NCBI GenBank assembly: GCA_964587155.1
Contig: CAZPKF010000005.1
Location: 1-64,000, forward strand
DNA from: Hallerella sp964587155
Lineage (GTDB): Bacteria; Fibrobacterota; Fibrobacteria; Fibrobacterales; Fibrobacteraceae
Length of the DNA: 64,000 bases
Reading direction: 5' to 3'
Shown here one piece after another: positions 1 to 9,390 of the stretch (its first letter is position 1; the number at the start of each line of letters is the position of its first letter). The translations under genes were made by a program, and so were the position numbers. Below the pieces are notes generated by a model. That model was not told the DNA's origin. It searched no databases and saw only the letters and a list, made by a program, of their open reading frames with translations.

Positions 1-91
1 GCCTGTAGCCATAAGGGATGGAAGCGTTTTTAGGTCTCCAAATGACACTTAAGCCACCTTTTTTAAACAATTTTACAGAAAAGAACTTGCT

Positions 92-1865
92 TTATCGTTC
101 TTCGGCACGGCGTTCATTCTCAGCAGCATCACTCCTTTCTTAAGGCCGCCTTTTCTGCCAAACGATGACGTTCGATTTCTTCCTTATCAGCAGCTTCCAA
201 TGCAGCGCGTTCATTTTCTGCTTGAATATCTTCCAATTCTTCCTCAGTTAATTCAACACATCTAACTGACATGGCAGCTTTCTTCGCAAAAGCAGCAAAC
301 TTTATTTCATTGCCATATGCTTTGTACCAATAAACACCGCGTTCTCTTTGCTCAGCAGCAGTCCAAAAAACGGCATACACTCCAGCAAGAGCATATTCGC
401 CTTTCGAATCCCTAAATCCACCATACTGAGGCATCCACTTGTTTAATTGCATGATATCCGAAGAATCCGGCAGTCGCCATCCTTCCGGACAAACTTTATC
501 GGCCGATTCGAAAACGTACAAGCGTCCCACCTGATTACAGAATGTAATGTCGTCATTATAACAGTAGCTGTTCTTTGCACGATAATTCAAATTTTGATTC
601 ATCCAACGACGATTTCCGACCATACTCGTTTGATATATTTTTCTATCTCGGTTATCTATTAGTAATTTCGTAGATTCGTCACGGATAGATGTTATGTTTC
701 TGATACAACGAACGCTAAAGCCATAAGCCTTCTTAAGGGGGGCTATGTCAATAGCTTTACCCTTTTCAATTTTGGCACGGAGCGCCAAAGCTTTTGTTTC
801 ATCATACAGCCAAAAAGCGAGGACTTCTCCCCTGCGTTTCACAATATGGTCTTGTACGCTGAAAAAACCTGTCATGATCGACGAAAAGCCATATTCGTCA
901 GACCCACCCAACTTCTGAGAGATCAACGACGATGCATCCCCAATCCTAGAGGACAACAAATCGATATCACTCTTAGTCGGAATAGAAAAACCATCTGGAC
1001 AAGCGGACAATGCTTCGTCATATGTATATAAACGGCCATAAAGTTGGCAGGTATCACACAGGCTATTCCCCACCGCGTAATTCATATTCTGCGCGATCCA
1101 TTCCTGATCACCCACACGTATTGTATAGTATTGCTGATTGTCGCGAGAATCTATGTACGCCTGATATTGAAGTGTTTCATTCAGGAAATCCTCTACCTTA
1201 GGAGGATTTTCAAGCAACAAAGACAAAACCCACAGCAGCACAACTGCAATCAAAAACATCAGCAGTTTCTTTGCCTTGGTCGTTGCTACTTTTTTGTCTG
1301 TCGAGACAGTCGAATTTGATTTCTCAGGAACACTTTCTGTATTTTGAGATTCAGTTTCAAATGATTCTTTTTTTTCATCTTCGTCAAGAGAAGATTCTTC
1401 GTCTATTTTTGGCTCAAGCCCGTTGGGTTGTGACGGACTTTCGATATTTTTGTGCAGGCTCTTGACAAATTGGGATAAAGGAATCTTAGAAGCGGATTCC
1501 ATTCCTGGGTTTTGAGAAAGGAACGACTGAAGTTCTTCTTGATTATTTAATGCGAGGATTTTTTCTAGCTGATTTAACTTTGTTTCCGCTTCTTCACGCC
1601 ATGCCTTTAAGACATCCACAGGAATATAAAGTTCTTCGGCTTCAAGTTCGACATTTTTTTCTTCAAGAATCGAAAGAGGAAGTGTTTTTTCCTTAAACAC
1701 TTTAAGGTTTTTCAAACAAGAAGAAACCAATTTCTTTATTCGAGCTTCTTCAATTCCTCTTTCCTGACCTTTTTCCACAAGAGCAACATAGTCACTCTTG
1801 CTCATTTTTAGCTTGTCGAATTTTATCTTTTCAAAAACAAGCTTTCTCAATTCATTCATTTTCAA
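92..1865 (-). CDS. Membrane-anchored double FISUMP-domain protein (CDS 129-1865; frame-shifted tail to 92)
   Basis: The ORF at 129-1865 encodes 578 residues. Residues 1-200 are charged, helical and predicted cytoplasmic, with an acidic stretch near 155-175. One hydrophobic helix follows (about 201-218). Two FISUMP domains then lie at about 235-400 and 400-545; their markers are WIAQNMNY and WMNQNLNY, paired cysteines, and GRLYTYDEA / GRLYVFESA. The tail after 545 is rich in Glu, Ala, Arg and Lys. Past the stop at 129-131 another frame continues the same tail composition (DAAENERRAEER) to a TAA at 92-94, so the tail may be frameshifted. The gene is last in the SPFH operon, one base after its neighbour. 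The function of FISUMP domains is unknown; surface or periplasmic display is my inference. Confidence 0.85.
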
Positions 1866-1866
1866 C

Positions 1867-2838
1867 TTATCCGTTTTTCTTCATGAATTCTTCAAAGCTA
1901 TAAGTGGAGTCGGCCATCTTTACCGGAATCTGTCCATTCAAAATTTTGAAGAAGAAATCCGACAAATTACAGGTATTCAAATCTTCAGATTTTTCACCAT
2001 TAGCTTTGTTCAAATTGAACATCTTCAAAGCCTGATTATCCAAGGCTGCAGCTTCCAACAAGAAATGATTCTCGAAAGAGCCTTTCTTGATAAGATCAAA
2101 AATAACCACCTGAGATGCCACGGAGTAAGAGAAGACATTCTTTGTGGATTCATCTTCGTTCTTAAGGACAATCTTTTGCTCTGTTGCTTTTAAATTAACC
2201 CTAATCTTACCTGTCGTAGATTCTTCTTCATCACCTTTAAACAAAGATCCGAGATCAGCAATACTTAAATTCCACAACTCGGTGCTGGAATCGTAACTAA
2301 TGGCTTCTTCTGTAAAAGAAGTAGGATAAATCATGTAGTTCTGCCCATTCATCACACAAGTAGAGGAATTCAATGTTCCAAACATGCTGCTTCGAATGCT
2401 GAGATTTTTGGCAAAGACGCCTCCAAGAACTACACAATTATCGAGTTCAACAGTCTGAGCAAAAATGGATCCCGCCACATAGCAATTTTTCAATTTTACT
2501 TCAGGCGCGTTGATATCGGATGCAAAACGGCCCCTTGCAGAAGCAAGCCATGTAAAAACACCCTTTTTACTCACAACGGCGCCATGAAAATCTACATCAC
2601 CAGTCACTCCAGACGGAATGTAAATTTCGTCGCTAGCGTAAACGGATTTTTTGAACTCCGCGGGTCCCTTTGTTACGCTAATTCTGTTGCCATACACAGG
2701 CCCTTCAAAGACAACATCATGAAGAACGGTTACATTACGGTCCAATTCATTGTTGGATTCGGGAAGGACTGGAGTCGTCACAAGGCTATCCTCAAGACCA
2801 ATATCCTGACCAAATGAAACTGATTTTAGTTCTTTCAT
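1867..2838 (-). CDS. Bactofilin-like beta-repeat protein of unknown function
   Basis: 323 residues with no signal peptide and no membrane helix. Residues about 30-150 read as short regularly spaced beta-strand repeats with alternating Val/Ile and Gly/Asn (for example VYASDEIYIPSGVTGDV and VAGSIFAQTVELDNCVVLGG). This resembles the right-handed beta-helix of bactofilins and other polymer-forming cytoskeletal proteins, though I cannot assign the family firmly. The C-terminal half (about 190-323) is mixed and unrecognised. It lies 17 bases after the upstream 351-residue gene and 1 base before the FISUMP gene, so it is almost certainly co-transcribed. A scaffold role at the membrane is inference from fold resemblance and operon context only. 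Confidence 0.75.
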   Translation of the reverse strand: MKELKSVSFGQDIGLEDSLVTTPVLPESNNELDRNVTVLHDVVFEGPVYGNRISVTKGPAEFKKSVYASDEIYIPSGVTGDVDFHGAVVSKKGVFTWLASARGRFASDINAPEVKLKNCYVAGSIFAQTVELDNCVVLGGVFAKNLSIRSSMFGTLNSSTCVMNGQNYMIYPTSFTEEAISYDSSTELWNLSIADLGSLFKGDEEESTTGKIRVNLKATEQKIVLKNEDESTKNVFSYSVASQVVIFDLIKKGSFENHFLLEAAALDNQALKMFNLNKANGEKSEDLNTCNLSDFFFKILNGQIPVKMADSTYSFEEFMKKNG

Positions 2839-2855
2839 CTTTTTATCCTTCTTTT

Positions 2856-3911
2856 TTAGATTCCGTTGTCATTCATCAGACTTCTAATGACGTTTAACTC
2901 ACGCTCATCGAGGTTTGACGAATCCATCTTCTTTTTTAAACCTTCTTGGTAATCGTTTTCGATCAAATCCGTTTGATTATGCAAAGCGCTTCTAACCGCG
3001 TTTTCAATACTTTTCTTGGCCACCTGGTTTTCAATATGCATAAAGCATGTTGAAGTCTCGCGATTAGCTTTCAAGTCATCCATTTCCATGTACAAAACCG
3101 GAAGGTTCTGTTGCTCTTCTTTTTCAACAAAAGTATTGGAAATTTTGTTTTGAATGAATGCGTTATAAGCGTTATTTTGCCTTAACAGGTGCGAAATGCC
3201 ACCGATGATTTGGCTAGATGTACGGTTCAACTGCACTTCTTCTAGATTATTCCTTGTTTTTGAGGAATCTTCAGGAAGCAAGGCCTGCGTTGCCACTTCC
3301 AATTGCGCGTATGATTGCATAGATGCAGCCAGTTCTTTGGACATAGAAAAACTAGATGCATCAAGAGCATGAATCATATCTGTATATTGCTTATTGATAC
3401 CATCAAACTGCTTAACATTGCAGCCTTTGATACTGTTATAATCCTTTTCCATAGTACGGATTACATCTTCCATCTTGTGCTTGAGCGAAAGCAACAACTG
3501 ATACGAGTTTTTGGAACGTTCCTCCACAACTCCGATTTGCTGACTAATCTCTGAAGCAACGACGGAATTAAATCCATTCTTTAAAGACTTGGCAATTTCA
3601 ATGGCATTGTCAGAAACCTGACGTATTTGTGCTGATTGAAAAAGCTCTACAGTACCAGAAACTGCATGAACAGAATCACTCGTCTGCTCAACCTTATTGT
3701 TGAAGGGGTCATCATCTACATTGATGGTAATATCGACATCTTCATGGCCTTCATAGGGAACGTTTCTACACTTAACACGTTTCCATTCCTTACTATAAGA
3801 AACGCCTCCATTACCATCGGATTTCGCAACATCTACATAGGCTTCTCCATAACCACTGGTTATTCCACTATACTCAACGCGTTCTATTCTTCTGAGTCCC
3901 TCATAAGACAT
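2856..3911 (-). CDS. Helical protein of unknown function, paralogue of the upstream gene
   Basis: 351 residues, predicted soluble. The first ~75 residues are beta-rich and charged; the rest is helical. Residues about 85-195 align by eye with the neighbouring 309-residue product. Both share an ASxISQ(Q/K)I segment, then QLLLS(L/I)K, then (E)KDYN, then a (H)xLALD/ALDA segment. Near residue 265 both have a short (L/V)P(V/A)LY(M/I) motif followed by acidic residues. The start codon overlaps the stop of the upstream gene at 3911, which suggests translational coupling. No known family is recognised. Because the paralogues are adjacent, they may form a hetero-oligomer. Confidence 0.8.
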   Translation of the reverse strand: MSYEGLRRIERVEYSGITSGYGEAYVDVAKSDGNGGVSYSKEWKRVKCRNVPYEGHEDVDITINVDDDPFNNKVEQTSDSVHAVSGTVELFQSAQIRQVSDNAIEIAKSLKNGFNSVVASEISQQIGVVEERSKNSYQLLLSLKHKMEDVIRTMEKDYNSIKGCNVKQFDGINKQYTDMIHALDASSFSMSKELAASMQSYAQLEVATQALLPEDSSKTRNNLEEVQLNRTSSQIIGGISHLLRQNNAYNAFIQNKISNTFVEKEEQQNLPVLYMEMDDLKANRETSTCFMHIENQVAKKSIENAVRSALHNQTDLIENDYQEGLKKKMDSSNLDERELNVIRSLMNDNGI

Positions 3912-4840
3912 TAGTCAGACCCCCCACAAACTTCAATTGCAGATTCATCCATCAATCGACACAATTCGTTCATCAGGCGTTCACTACAATTATGTTTTAC
4001 ACATAAAGACTTTACATCATTCTTGAGCAGGTTCATTTCTTCGGCAGATATTTTACTCCATTCATTGGAATTCATATCCATAGAAACTTTGCTTTTAATT
4101 CGATTTGCACAATTTTCTTCAAGGCCCGAAACAACATGAACATCCGCCCTTTGATCAAAACTATTCACGTCATCGTAATCAATATACAATGCAGGAACAT
4201 TCAAAATTTCTTCTGATTCAACCTTCTTACTTCCTGATAAAATATTCTGTTTTTTTTCAAGCAGGTTGTATTCATCTTTATAATCAGAAACCTTCGTAAT
4301 CCCCGTTTTAGCATGACTCATCACGTGAGTCTGAGTTCCAAGTTGTCTCACATGATTCACATCGTTATCCATCAACAACATGAACGCACTGCGATCACTC
4401 TGACGAATAAGACACTGTTTTCTAAAAAGCTCTATCATATTAAAAGCTTCTTTATCCAAAGCAAGCAGATGATCCTTAGTTGTTTTATTAATCTGCTTAA
4501 AAATAGAGCCATAGGTTCTAAGGCAGCGATTGTAATCCTTTTCCAAATTAGGTTGGATTTTGCACATTTCCCTCTTAATGGAAAGCAGCAATTGCTGGCC
4601 AGAAATCACACTTGGTTCAACATGAGCAATTTTTTGTGATATCTGCGATGCAATCAAACCATAGAAACCCGCATCCACGCTATTACAAACTTTCTTAGCG
4701 GCGCTCTGTTCTGCAGCAACAACAGCAGTTTGCATCGTTGCAACAACGCCATTCAATGTATTGACACTAGTCTTCACCTCATTTAAAGACTCTGCCATGG
4801 GCTCAGTATCAACAGTATACGTAAAATAATGCGTCGACAT
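3911..4840 (-). CDS. Helical protein of unknown function, paralogue of the downstream gene
   Basis: 309 residues from the ATG at 4840, which has a run of G just upstream. A longer in-frame start at 4864 would overlap the previous gene's stop. The product is almost entirely helical and lacks the beta-rich N-terminus of its paralogue. It shares the ASQISQKI, QLLLSIK, EKDYN and VPALYIDYDD segments with the downstream 351-residue protein. The C-terminus carries several cysteines (about 285-305) that the paralogue lacks. The stop and the next start overlap at 3911. The function is unknown, and the operon places it among membrane-associated scaffold-like proteins. Confidence 0.78.
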   Translation of the reverse strand: MSTHYFTYTVDTEPMAESLNEVKTSVNTLNGVVATMQTAVVAAEQSAAKKVCNSVDAGFYGLIASQISQKIAHVEPSVISGQQLLLSIKREMCKIQPNLEKDYNRCLRTYGSIFKQINKTTKDHLLALDKEAFNMIELFRKQCLIRQSDRSAFMLLMDNDVNHVRQLGTQTHVMSHAKTGITKVSDYKDEYNLLEKKQNILSGSKKVESEEILNVPALYIDYDDVNSFDQRADVHVVSGLEENCANRIKSKVSMDMNSNEWSKISAEEMNLLKNDVKSLCVKHNCSERLMNELCRLMDESAIEVCGGSD

Positions 4841-4853
4841 CGTCACCCCCCCG

Positions 4854-7100
4854 CTAAAAGTCACTCAAATCCAGCGGTGCACCAGATCTTGGCTTTGGGT
4901 CACTTCCGTTATCATCGTCAGAATCATCATCGGATTCATCTTCATCAGATTCTTCTTCCGAGTCGTCGAGGAAATCATCCTCATCCAGATTTTCGTCAGA
5001 ATCCTCTTCGGATTCAGTTTTTTCAGCCAATTCATTTAACTCATCGGATACTTTCTTGGACTCATCTTCAAAGATTGCGTCATCAGCAAGATTTTCCGCT
5101 TCTGCCGACTCCGCATCATCAAAAATCTCTTCGTCTGCCACTTCAGTAATTTTATTTCCGCCAACTTTATTTATCAAGTTTTCTTCATATTCGCGACTTT
5201 CTGCAATTTTCTCTCTTGCATAGTTAGGCAGATCTTCAGCAATGGACTCATACAGCGACTGTTCTGTACTGAGCTTGGGCGGCAAAGTCGCATAGGTCGC
5301 AACATAAGGGCTAACCTTCAACAATTCCTTACGACGATCATCCAAAGCCTTTAAATTCTCGAAATCCATGGACTTGGCGACTTGCTGAGCATCCTCGTCA
5401 ACAAGCGAAGTATCATAATACTCTATATAATTAAATCGATCTGTGGTAGTTTCAATATCGTCCTTCAATCGATCCATATAAGCATCAAGCTCTTCCTGGG
5501 TCTGCTCCATACTCTTGATGAATTCATTATATGCAACCAATTCTTCCTGCTTAATCGACTTGCCATTTTCGACCATGCCACCATTAGTATCCATTTTGTT
5601 CAAGGCAGAAACAAGTTGTGTCATCACACCGATATCTGTACGGAACTGTTTCATTTCTTTTTCCGCTTCGGTCGTCAGGCGCTGAAGTTCAGTACGGTTC
5701 CTACCATAGAAATCTTGAACTTCTCCATTCCAGCGCTGAACGTAATCTCGTTTTTCCTTCAATGTATCATTGTAGACATCCAAACGCTTCACTCGATTTT
5801 CGCGTAACAAGTTACGGATAACCGGCATAATGATTTCGTCATTAACTTGATGAATGCTAAAGACATTTCTTTCAGGAACATCATCTTCCGTGACAAATCC
5901 GTTATTAACCAAATCAAACCTCACGCGAGAACTATCGCAAAGATTGAAGTATTCATAATCATTCGCATCCTTAAAATCAAAAGTCGCTTCCTTTAAACGT
6001 TCAATTTTTTCACCCTCTAATGTTGAAGAGTAATGATTAAAGGAACTTGAAAGGACTCGAGCGAAAACATTATTATAATATTCTACAAGCGAGAGACTAT
6101 TAATATTTTTCTGTTGCAGCACATTTTGTACCACATCAGCGGTCTGCGTCATCAAGGTTTCCAAGTAGCGAACATATTCGTCAGAGGAACGTTCCTTTTC
6201 CAGTTCCTGCTTCTGGGCATTCAAGACCTTCAATTGATTTGCAGCCGCGTCTACATCACTAGCATCGAATACGTCAACGACATCTTTCTTTTCTGAAGTA
6301 GTTACATCACTGATAAACGTGGCGTAATCAGATTTAGGCGGAATAATCGGAATATTGATGTCGACCGTGTCCTTTTCGCCCAGTTCATAAGAAATATCGC
6401 GAAGAGTTCTATCCATGTTGCCAACAAAATCATTCATTTTGATTTCTTGCATGGACAAAGAATAATCAGATGTATCAATAGGTTCAGAATCTTCTGTCGA
6501 TTCCACAACAGGAATCGCATTTACAGATTCTTCAATCTTATCAATAGACTTGCTGAAATCTTTCGGATGGCGAAGGAACGAGAAGGACAGATTTGTATTT
6601 TCAAAGGTATTTGTCAAATCCAAAAGCATACTCTTGTCCTTATAGGGAACACGCTTTGCAATTGGCACATTAACAACTTGTAGTTTATGAACCTTATAAC
6701 TACGCCTGATATTTTTGCGGTTTTCACCTAATTTTTCGATTTCAGCCTTTTTGTTTTTGACTTCGTTTTCAAAGCCCTCTATATTTTGTTGATTATCCTT
6801 CACCTTTTTCTTGTAAGAGAAAAAGAGAATCAGGGGAAAAATCAGAATGCACGGAACAATTATTAAGCAAACTACTTTCCAAATACCTTTAGACTTTTCA
6901 TTTGCCTCCACTTCCTTAGTTTCTGAAGCAATACGATCTTCAAGCTGTTTGATATCCGCATTTATGTTATCAATTTTCGCATCAATCGCATCTTCTTCTG
7001 CAATGATTTTCTCTGCAGCCTGTTTGTAGTAATTGAAAACGACTTTAGCCTTAGCCTCAGCGTTATTCACCACATCTAGAAAAATTTTCCCGTCAGACAT
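4854..7100 (-). CDS. Large membrane-anchored coiled-coil protein with acidic tail
   Basis: 748 residues. An N-terminal coiled coil (about 15-70) precedes one strong hydrophobic helix at about 73-95, followed at once by lysines and a second coiled coil (about 97-130). The central part (130-650) is long, charged and mostly helical, with further heptad-like stretches near 280-310 and 455-560. The last ~70 residues are extremely rich in Asp and Glu (many DD, DED and SEEE blocks), then a short PxxR segment. No catalytic motif is visible. The start at 7100 has GGAGAAAAT upstream. It sits 8 bases after the four-helix membrane gene. A membrane tether or scaffold is plausible, with the acidic tail binding basic proteins or cations; this is inference. 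Confidence 0.82.
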   Translation of the reverse strand: MSDGKIFLDVVNNAEAKAKVVFNYYKQAAEKIIAEEDAIDAKIDNINADIKQLEDRIASETKEVEANEKSKGIWKVVCLIIVPCILIFPLILFFSYKKKVKDNQQNIEGFENEVKNKKAEIEKLGENRKNIRRSYKVHKLQVVNVPIAKRVPYKDKSMLLDLTNTFENTNLSFSFLRHPKDFSKSIDKIEESVNAIPVVESTEDSEPIDTSDYSLSMQEIKMNDFVGNMDRTLRDISYELGEKDTVDINIPIIPPKSDYATFISDVTTSEKKDVVDVFDASDVDAAANQLKVLNAQKQELEKERSSDEYVRYLETLMTQTADVVQNVLQQKNINSLSLVEYYNNVFARVLSSSFNHYSSTLEGEKIERLKEATFDFKDANDYEYFNLCDSSRVRFDLVNNGFVTEDDVPERNVFSIHQVNDEIIMPVIRNLLRENRVKRLDVYNDTLKEKRDYVQRWNGEVQDFYGRNRTELQRLTTEAEKEMKQFRTDIGVMTQLVSALNKMDTNGGMVENGKSIKQEELVAYNEFIKSMEQTQEELDAYMDRLKDDIETTTDRFNYIEYYDTSLVDEDAQQVAKSMDFENLKALDDRRKELLKVSPYVATYATLPPKLSTEQSLYESIAEDLPNYAREKIAESREYEENLINKVGGNKITEVADEEIFDDAESAEAENLADDAIFEDESKKVSDELNELAEKTESEEDSDENLDEDDFLDDSEEESDEDESDDDSDDDNGSDPKPRSGAPLDLSDF

Positions 7101-7108
7101 ATTTTCTC

Positions 7109-7786
7109 CTAGTAAATATTTTTACGTTCTGCAATGCAAGCAGAGATCAAAGGAATTCTTTCGGGAAGTATTCCCTGACCAGAAATGCATTCATTTTTTA
7201 ATTCCTGCAATTGTTTGAGGATGGATTCTTCTAAGCGTAATGCTTCCTTATTAGAAGAAGGAACCAAATAACGCAATTCTTCCTTTATTACCTCAATTTG
7301 TTTTTTCTGCATAGCAAATTCATCAGGCATATTTTGAACCACAATGTTAAGCGAGAGAGAAGCCTTACGAACTTCATCAATCAAAACCCTATTTTGTTCT
7401 TGGGCTGTTTGAACCTGTGTAATATGTTTTGCAGTCCCAGACGTTAAAATCAACGCCAAGAGATAAATAAACACAGCCGAAGCATCTACTATATAGCAGA
7501 TGTTAAAGTTATCGACAAAAAATCCTAAGCCAGCAGACACCGCCAACATAGCCACCAAAGCACAACGTGCCGGCCAATCAAAAATCCATGTTGGAATTTT
7601 GTTATCTACGGACTTAGCGATGATCTTCGAGAACAGAAGTGTTCCGAACAAAATGGAATAGCTCACAAACACAATAATCCAAAGATGATAATGCGGAGTT
7701 TTCCATTCGGCCACATCAGCCATCATTACATAGCAGGTAAAGCCAAGTATTGCATAACCCAAAATAAAAGCGATTTTTCTAAGCAT
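7109..7786 (-). CDS. Four-helix integral membrane protein with C-terminal coiled coil
   Basis: 225 residues. Hydrophobic helices lie at about 5-25, 36-57, 75-91 and 95-117, then a charged helical region (about 118-205) with heptad character and a short tail ending in basic residues. GAGG lies upstream of the start at 7786, and the gene begins 7 bases after the SPFH gene. No family is recognised. The topology (four helices, cytoplasmic coil) would suit a membrane receptor for the coiled-coil proteins encoded just downstream. Partner assignment is inference from gene order. Confidence 0.8.
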   Translation of the reverse strand: MLRKIAFILGYAILGFTCYVMMADVAEWKTPHYHLWIIVFVSYSILFGTLLFSKIIAKSVDNKIPTWIFDWPARCALVAMLAVSAGLGFFVDNFNICYIVDASAVFIYLLALILTSGTAKHITQVQTAQEQNRVLIDEVRKASLSLNIVVQNMPDEFAMQKKQIEVIKEELRYLVPSSNKEALRLEESILKQLQELKNECISGQGILPERIPLISACIAERKNIY

Positions 7787-7793
7787 ATTTACC

Positions 7794-9005
7794 TCATACT
7801 CTCTTCCCGCAATTCGGGCAAAATTTCACATTTGGAGGAAGTTCTTTTCCGCAACGCGCACAGCAAGACGAATTAGATGCTTCTTCTGCAAGGTCATTAC
7901 TACGCATCGGAGATCCGCAGCGAATACATCTCTTTGCATTTTGGTCATTATCGGCGCCACAGACCGGGCATGCTTTGTAGGGATCTCCACAATTGGGACA
8001 GAATTTAGATGTGGTGGGGAACTTTTTTCCACATTTATCACAGAAAACCTCTCTGACAGGGCCTCCATTCTGATTGGCGTTCGGCGCCATGGGCTGAGCA
8101 GGATTCGGATCCCCTGAAACAGCCCCCAAATAGCGCGTATCTGTCGGCTGCACCATTCCGGTGCCCATTCCGCCACCGAAGCCGCCACCACCGACAAGCC
8201 CCATCATCATTAAGGCTCCCATAGAGCCCAACTCGCCTTTTCCAAAAACGTTGTTGACGGTACCAAAAGCCTGCTTCTGCTGCCAAGTATAACCGGCAAT
8301 GTTCTGCGCAGTACGATCCGACAAAGCCTGCGCAATTTTCCGTCCTTCATTGGTCGATTCATCAACATCTATGGAAGTAATGTAAAAACCAACAAGCTTA
8401 ATTCCATAATCACTCCAGAACTCATCCATGTCATACTTGATCAGTTCTGTCAGGTCAGCAAGCGACTGAGATACATTCAAAATTCCAAGATTTAGTTGCC
8501 CCATATGGGTACACAATTTCGACTTTATATTAGTATTAAGCAACCCCCGACACTGCTCAAGCATTTGAGACTCGCCAAATTCGTTAAGGGAACCAACAAG
8601 TTTCAGCAAAAATTTTTCCGCATCACTTACCGTGAATCCAACTGAGCCATTCGCTGTCAATGGAATCATGGATTGGTACCCAGGGTCCATATACCGCATA
8701 GGAGTTGTGGTCCATTGGGTACTAATTCGAGCGGCTTTATTAACAAACCATACTTCTGCAGTAAACGGATTCTTCCCACCAAAGGGAAGTCCAAACAGAC
8801 TATAAATTATGGGAACGTTCTCACTACTCAGCTGATGTTTTCCTGGTCCAAATTTTCCAGCAAGTTGTCCCTTTGAAAAAAGCACAGCCTCCTGGGATTC
8901 AGCAACAATAAGCTGAGTCATTGTCGTTAAATTTTTCTTCGGATGTTTCCAGGCAAAAATATCGTCCTGCTGACAATTCCATTCTATACAATCAATAATA
9001 GCCAT
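7794..9005 (-). CDS. SPFH-domain protein with C-terminal zinc ribbons ('virion core protein'/YdjI type)
   Basis: 403 residues from the ATG at 9005 (a GTG at 9020 is in frame). Residues 1-265 match the prokaryotic SPFH/band-7 subgroup related to Bacillus YdjI, with IEWN near the start, a LIVAESQEAVLF stretch, FGPGKHQL, LPFGGKNPFTAEVWF and a long helix ending near TAQNIAGYTWQQ. A Gly/Met-rich linker (about 265-300) follows, then Pro/Asn-rich sequence. The last ~80 residues hold CxxC pairs of zinc-ribbon type (CDKCGKKFPTTSKFCPNCG and similar). SPFH proteins oligomerise on membranes; YdjI-type proteins are associated with membrane-stress loci in Bacillus. It is the first large gene of the operon and its best functional clue. 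Confidence 0.9.
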   Translation of the reverse strand: MAIIDCIEWNCQQDDIFAWKHPKKNLTTMTQLIVAESQEAVLFSKGQLAGKFGPGKHQLSSENVPIIYSLFGLPFGGKNPFTAEVWFVNKAARISTQWTTTPMRYMDPGYQSMIPLTANGSVGFTVSDAEKFLLKLVGSLNEFGESQMLEQCRGLLNTNIKSKLCTHMGQLNLGILNVSQSLADLTELIKYDMDEFWSDYGIKLVGFYITSIDVDESTNEGRKIAQALSDRTAQNIAGYTWQQKQAFGTVNNVFGKGELGSMGALMMMGLVGGGGFGGGMGTGMVQPTDTRYLGAVSGDPNPAQPMAPNANQNGGPVREVFCDKCGKKFPTTSKFCPNCGDPYKACPVCGADNDQNAKRCIRCGSPMRSNDLAEEASNSSCCARCGKELPPNVKFCPNCGKRV

Positions 9006-9012
9006 ATTATTT

Positions 9013-9168
9013 CTATTCACTTAAATATTCAATTTTGTCAAATCGCAATTCTTTAGGAGCTTTTTTCTTCCGAAAATCGGGCACCTGAAAATAACCACGA
9101 ACTACCGATTTCATACTATCGATATTCAACAAATACCCCTTTCTAGCAGATGTCCCCAAAAAAATCAT
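9013..9168 (-). CDS. Small ORF of 51 residues directly upstream of the SPFH gene
   Basis: An ATG at 9168 opens 51 codons to a TAG at 9013-9015, ending 7 bases before the SPFH ATG (and overlapping its alternative GTG). The product is basic, with a KKK cluster near residue 35, and has no signal peptide or membrane helix. There is no strong ribosome-binding site. It could be a real small gene at the head of the operon, a leader ORF, or the tail of a decayed gene. I do not recognise it. Confidence 0.4.
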   Translation of the reverse strand: MIFLGTSARKGYLLNIDSMKSVVRGYFQVPDFRKKKAPKELRFDKIEYLSE

Positions 9169-9197
9169 AAACTCGAACCATCAACTTATTTCAAGCG

Positions 9198-9305
9198 TCA
9201 ATTTGTTCCTGGGATCCCTAAGCCCATTTCATTGTAGTAAAACTTATTTGCAATATTAAAGCAAAAAGCAGACAAACTCTTGTTGTCACTAATATTTCTA
9301 TTCAT
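9198..9305 (-). CDS. Candidate 35-residue ORF in the SPFH operon leader
   Basis: The ATG at 9305 is preceded by AGGAG with a 10-base gap and runs 35 codons to a TGA. The first bases after the ATG repeat the sequence around the SPFH start (TGAATAGAAATA in both), which may be a local duplication. The product resembles nothing I know. It may be a leader peptide or a non-functional ORF. Confidence 0.3.
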   Translation of the reverse strand: MNRNISDNKSLSAFCFNIANKFYYNEMGLGIPGTN

Positions 9306-9338
9306 TATTAAAACGCTCCTATAAAGGAAACGCGTCAA

Positions 9339-9358
9339 TTTTTGTACGGATACAAAAA
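9339..9358. promoter_or_regulatory. Perfect 8-bp inverted repeat in the operon leader
   Basis: TTTTTGTA, a 4-base loop and TACAAAAA form a perfect palindrome 34 bases upstream of the 35-residue ORF start on the minus strand. It could be an operator or a small RNA hairpin, and it lies between the structured RNA and the small ORFs. Confidence 0.4.
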
Positions 9359-9390
9359 GGCGCAGATCGTTGCATTTATCCATGTGGGGC

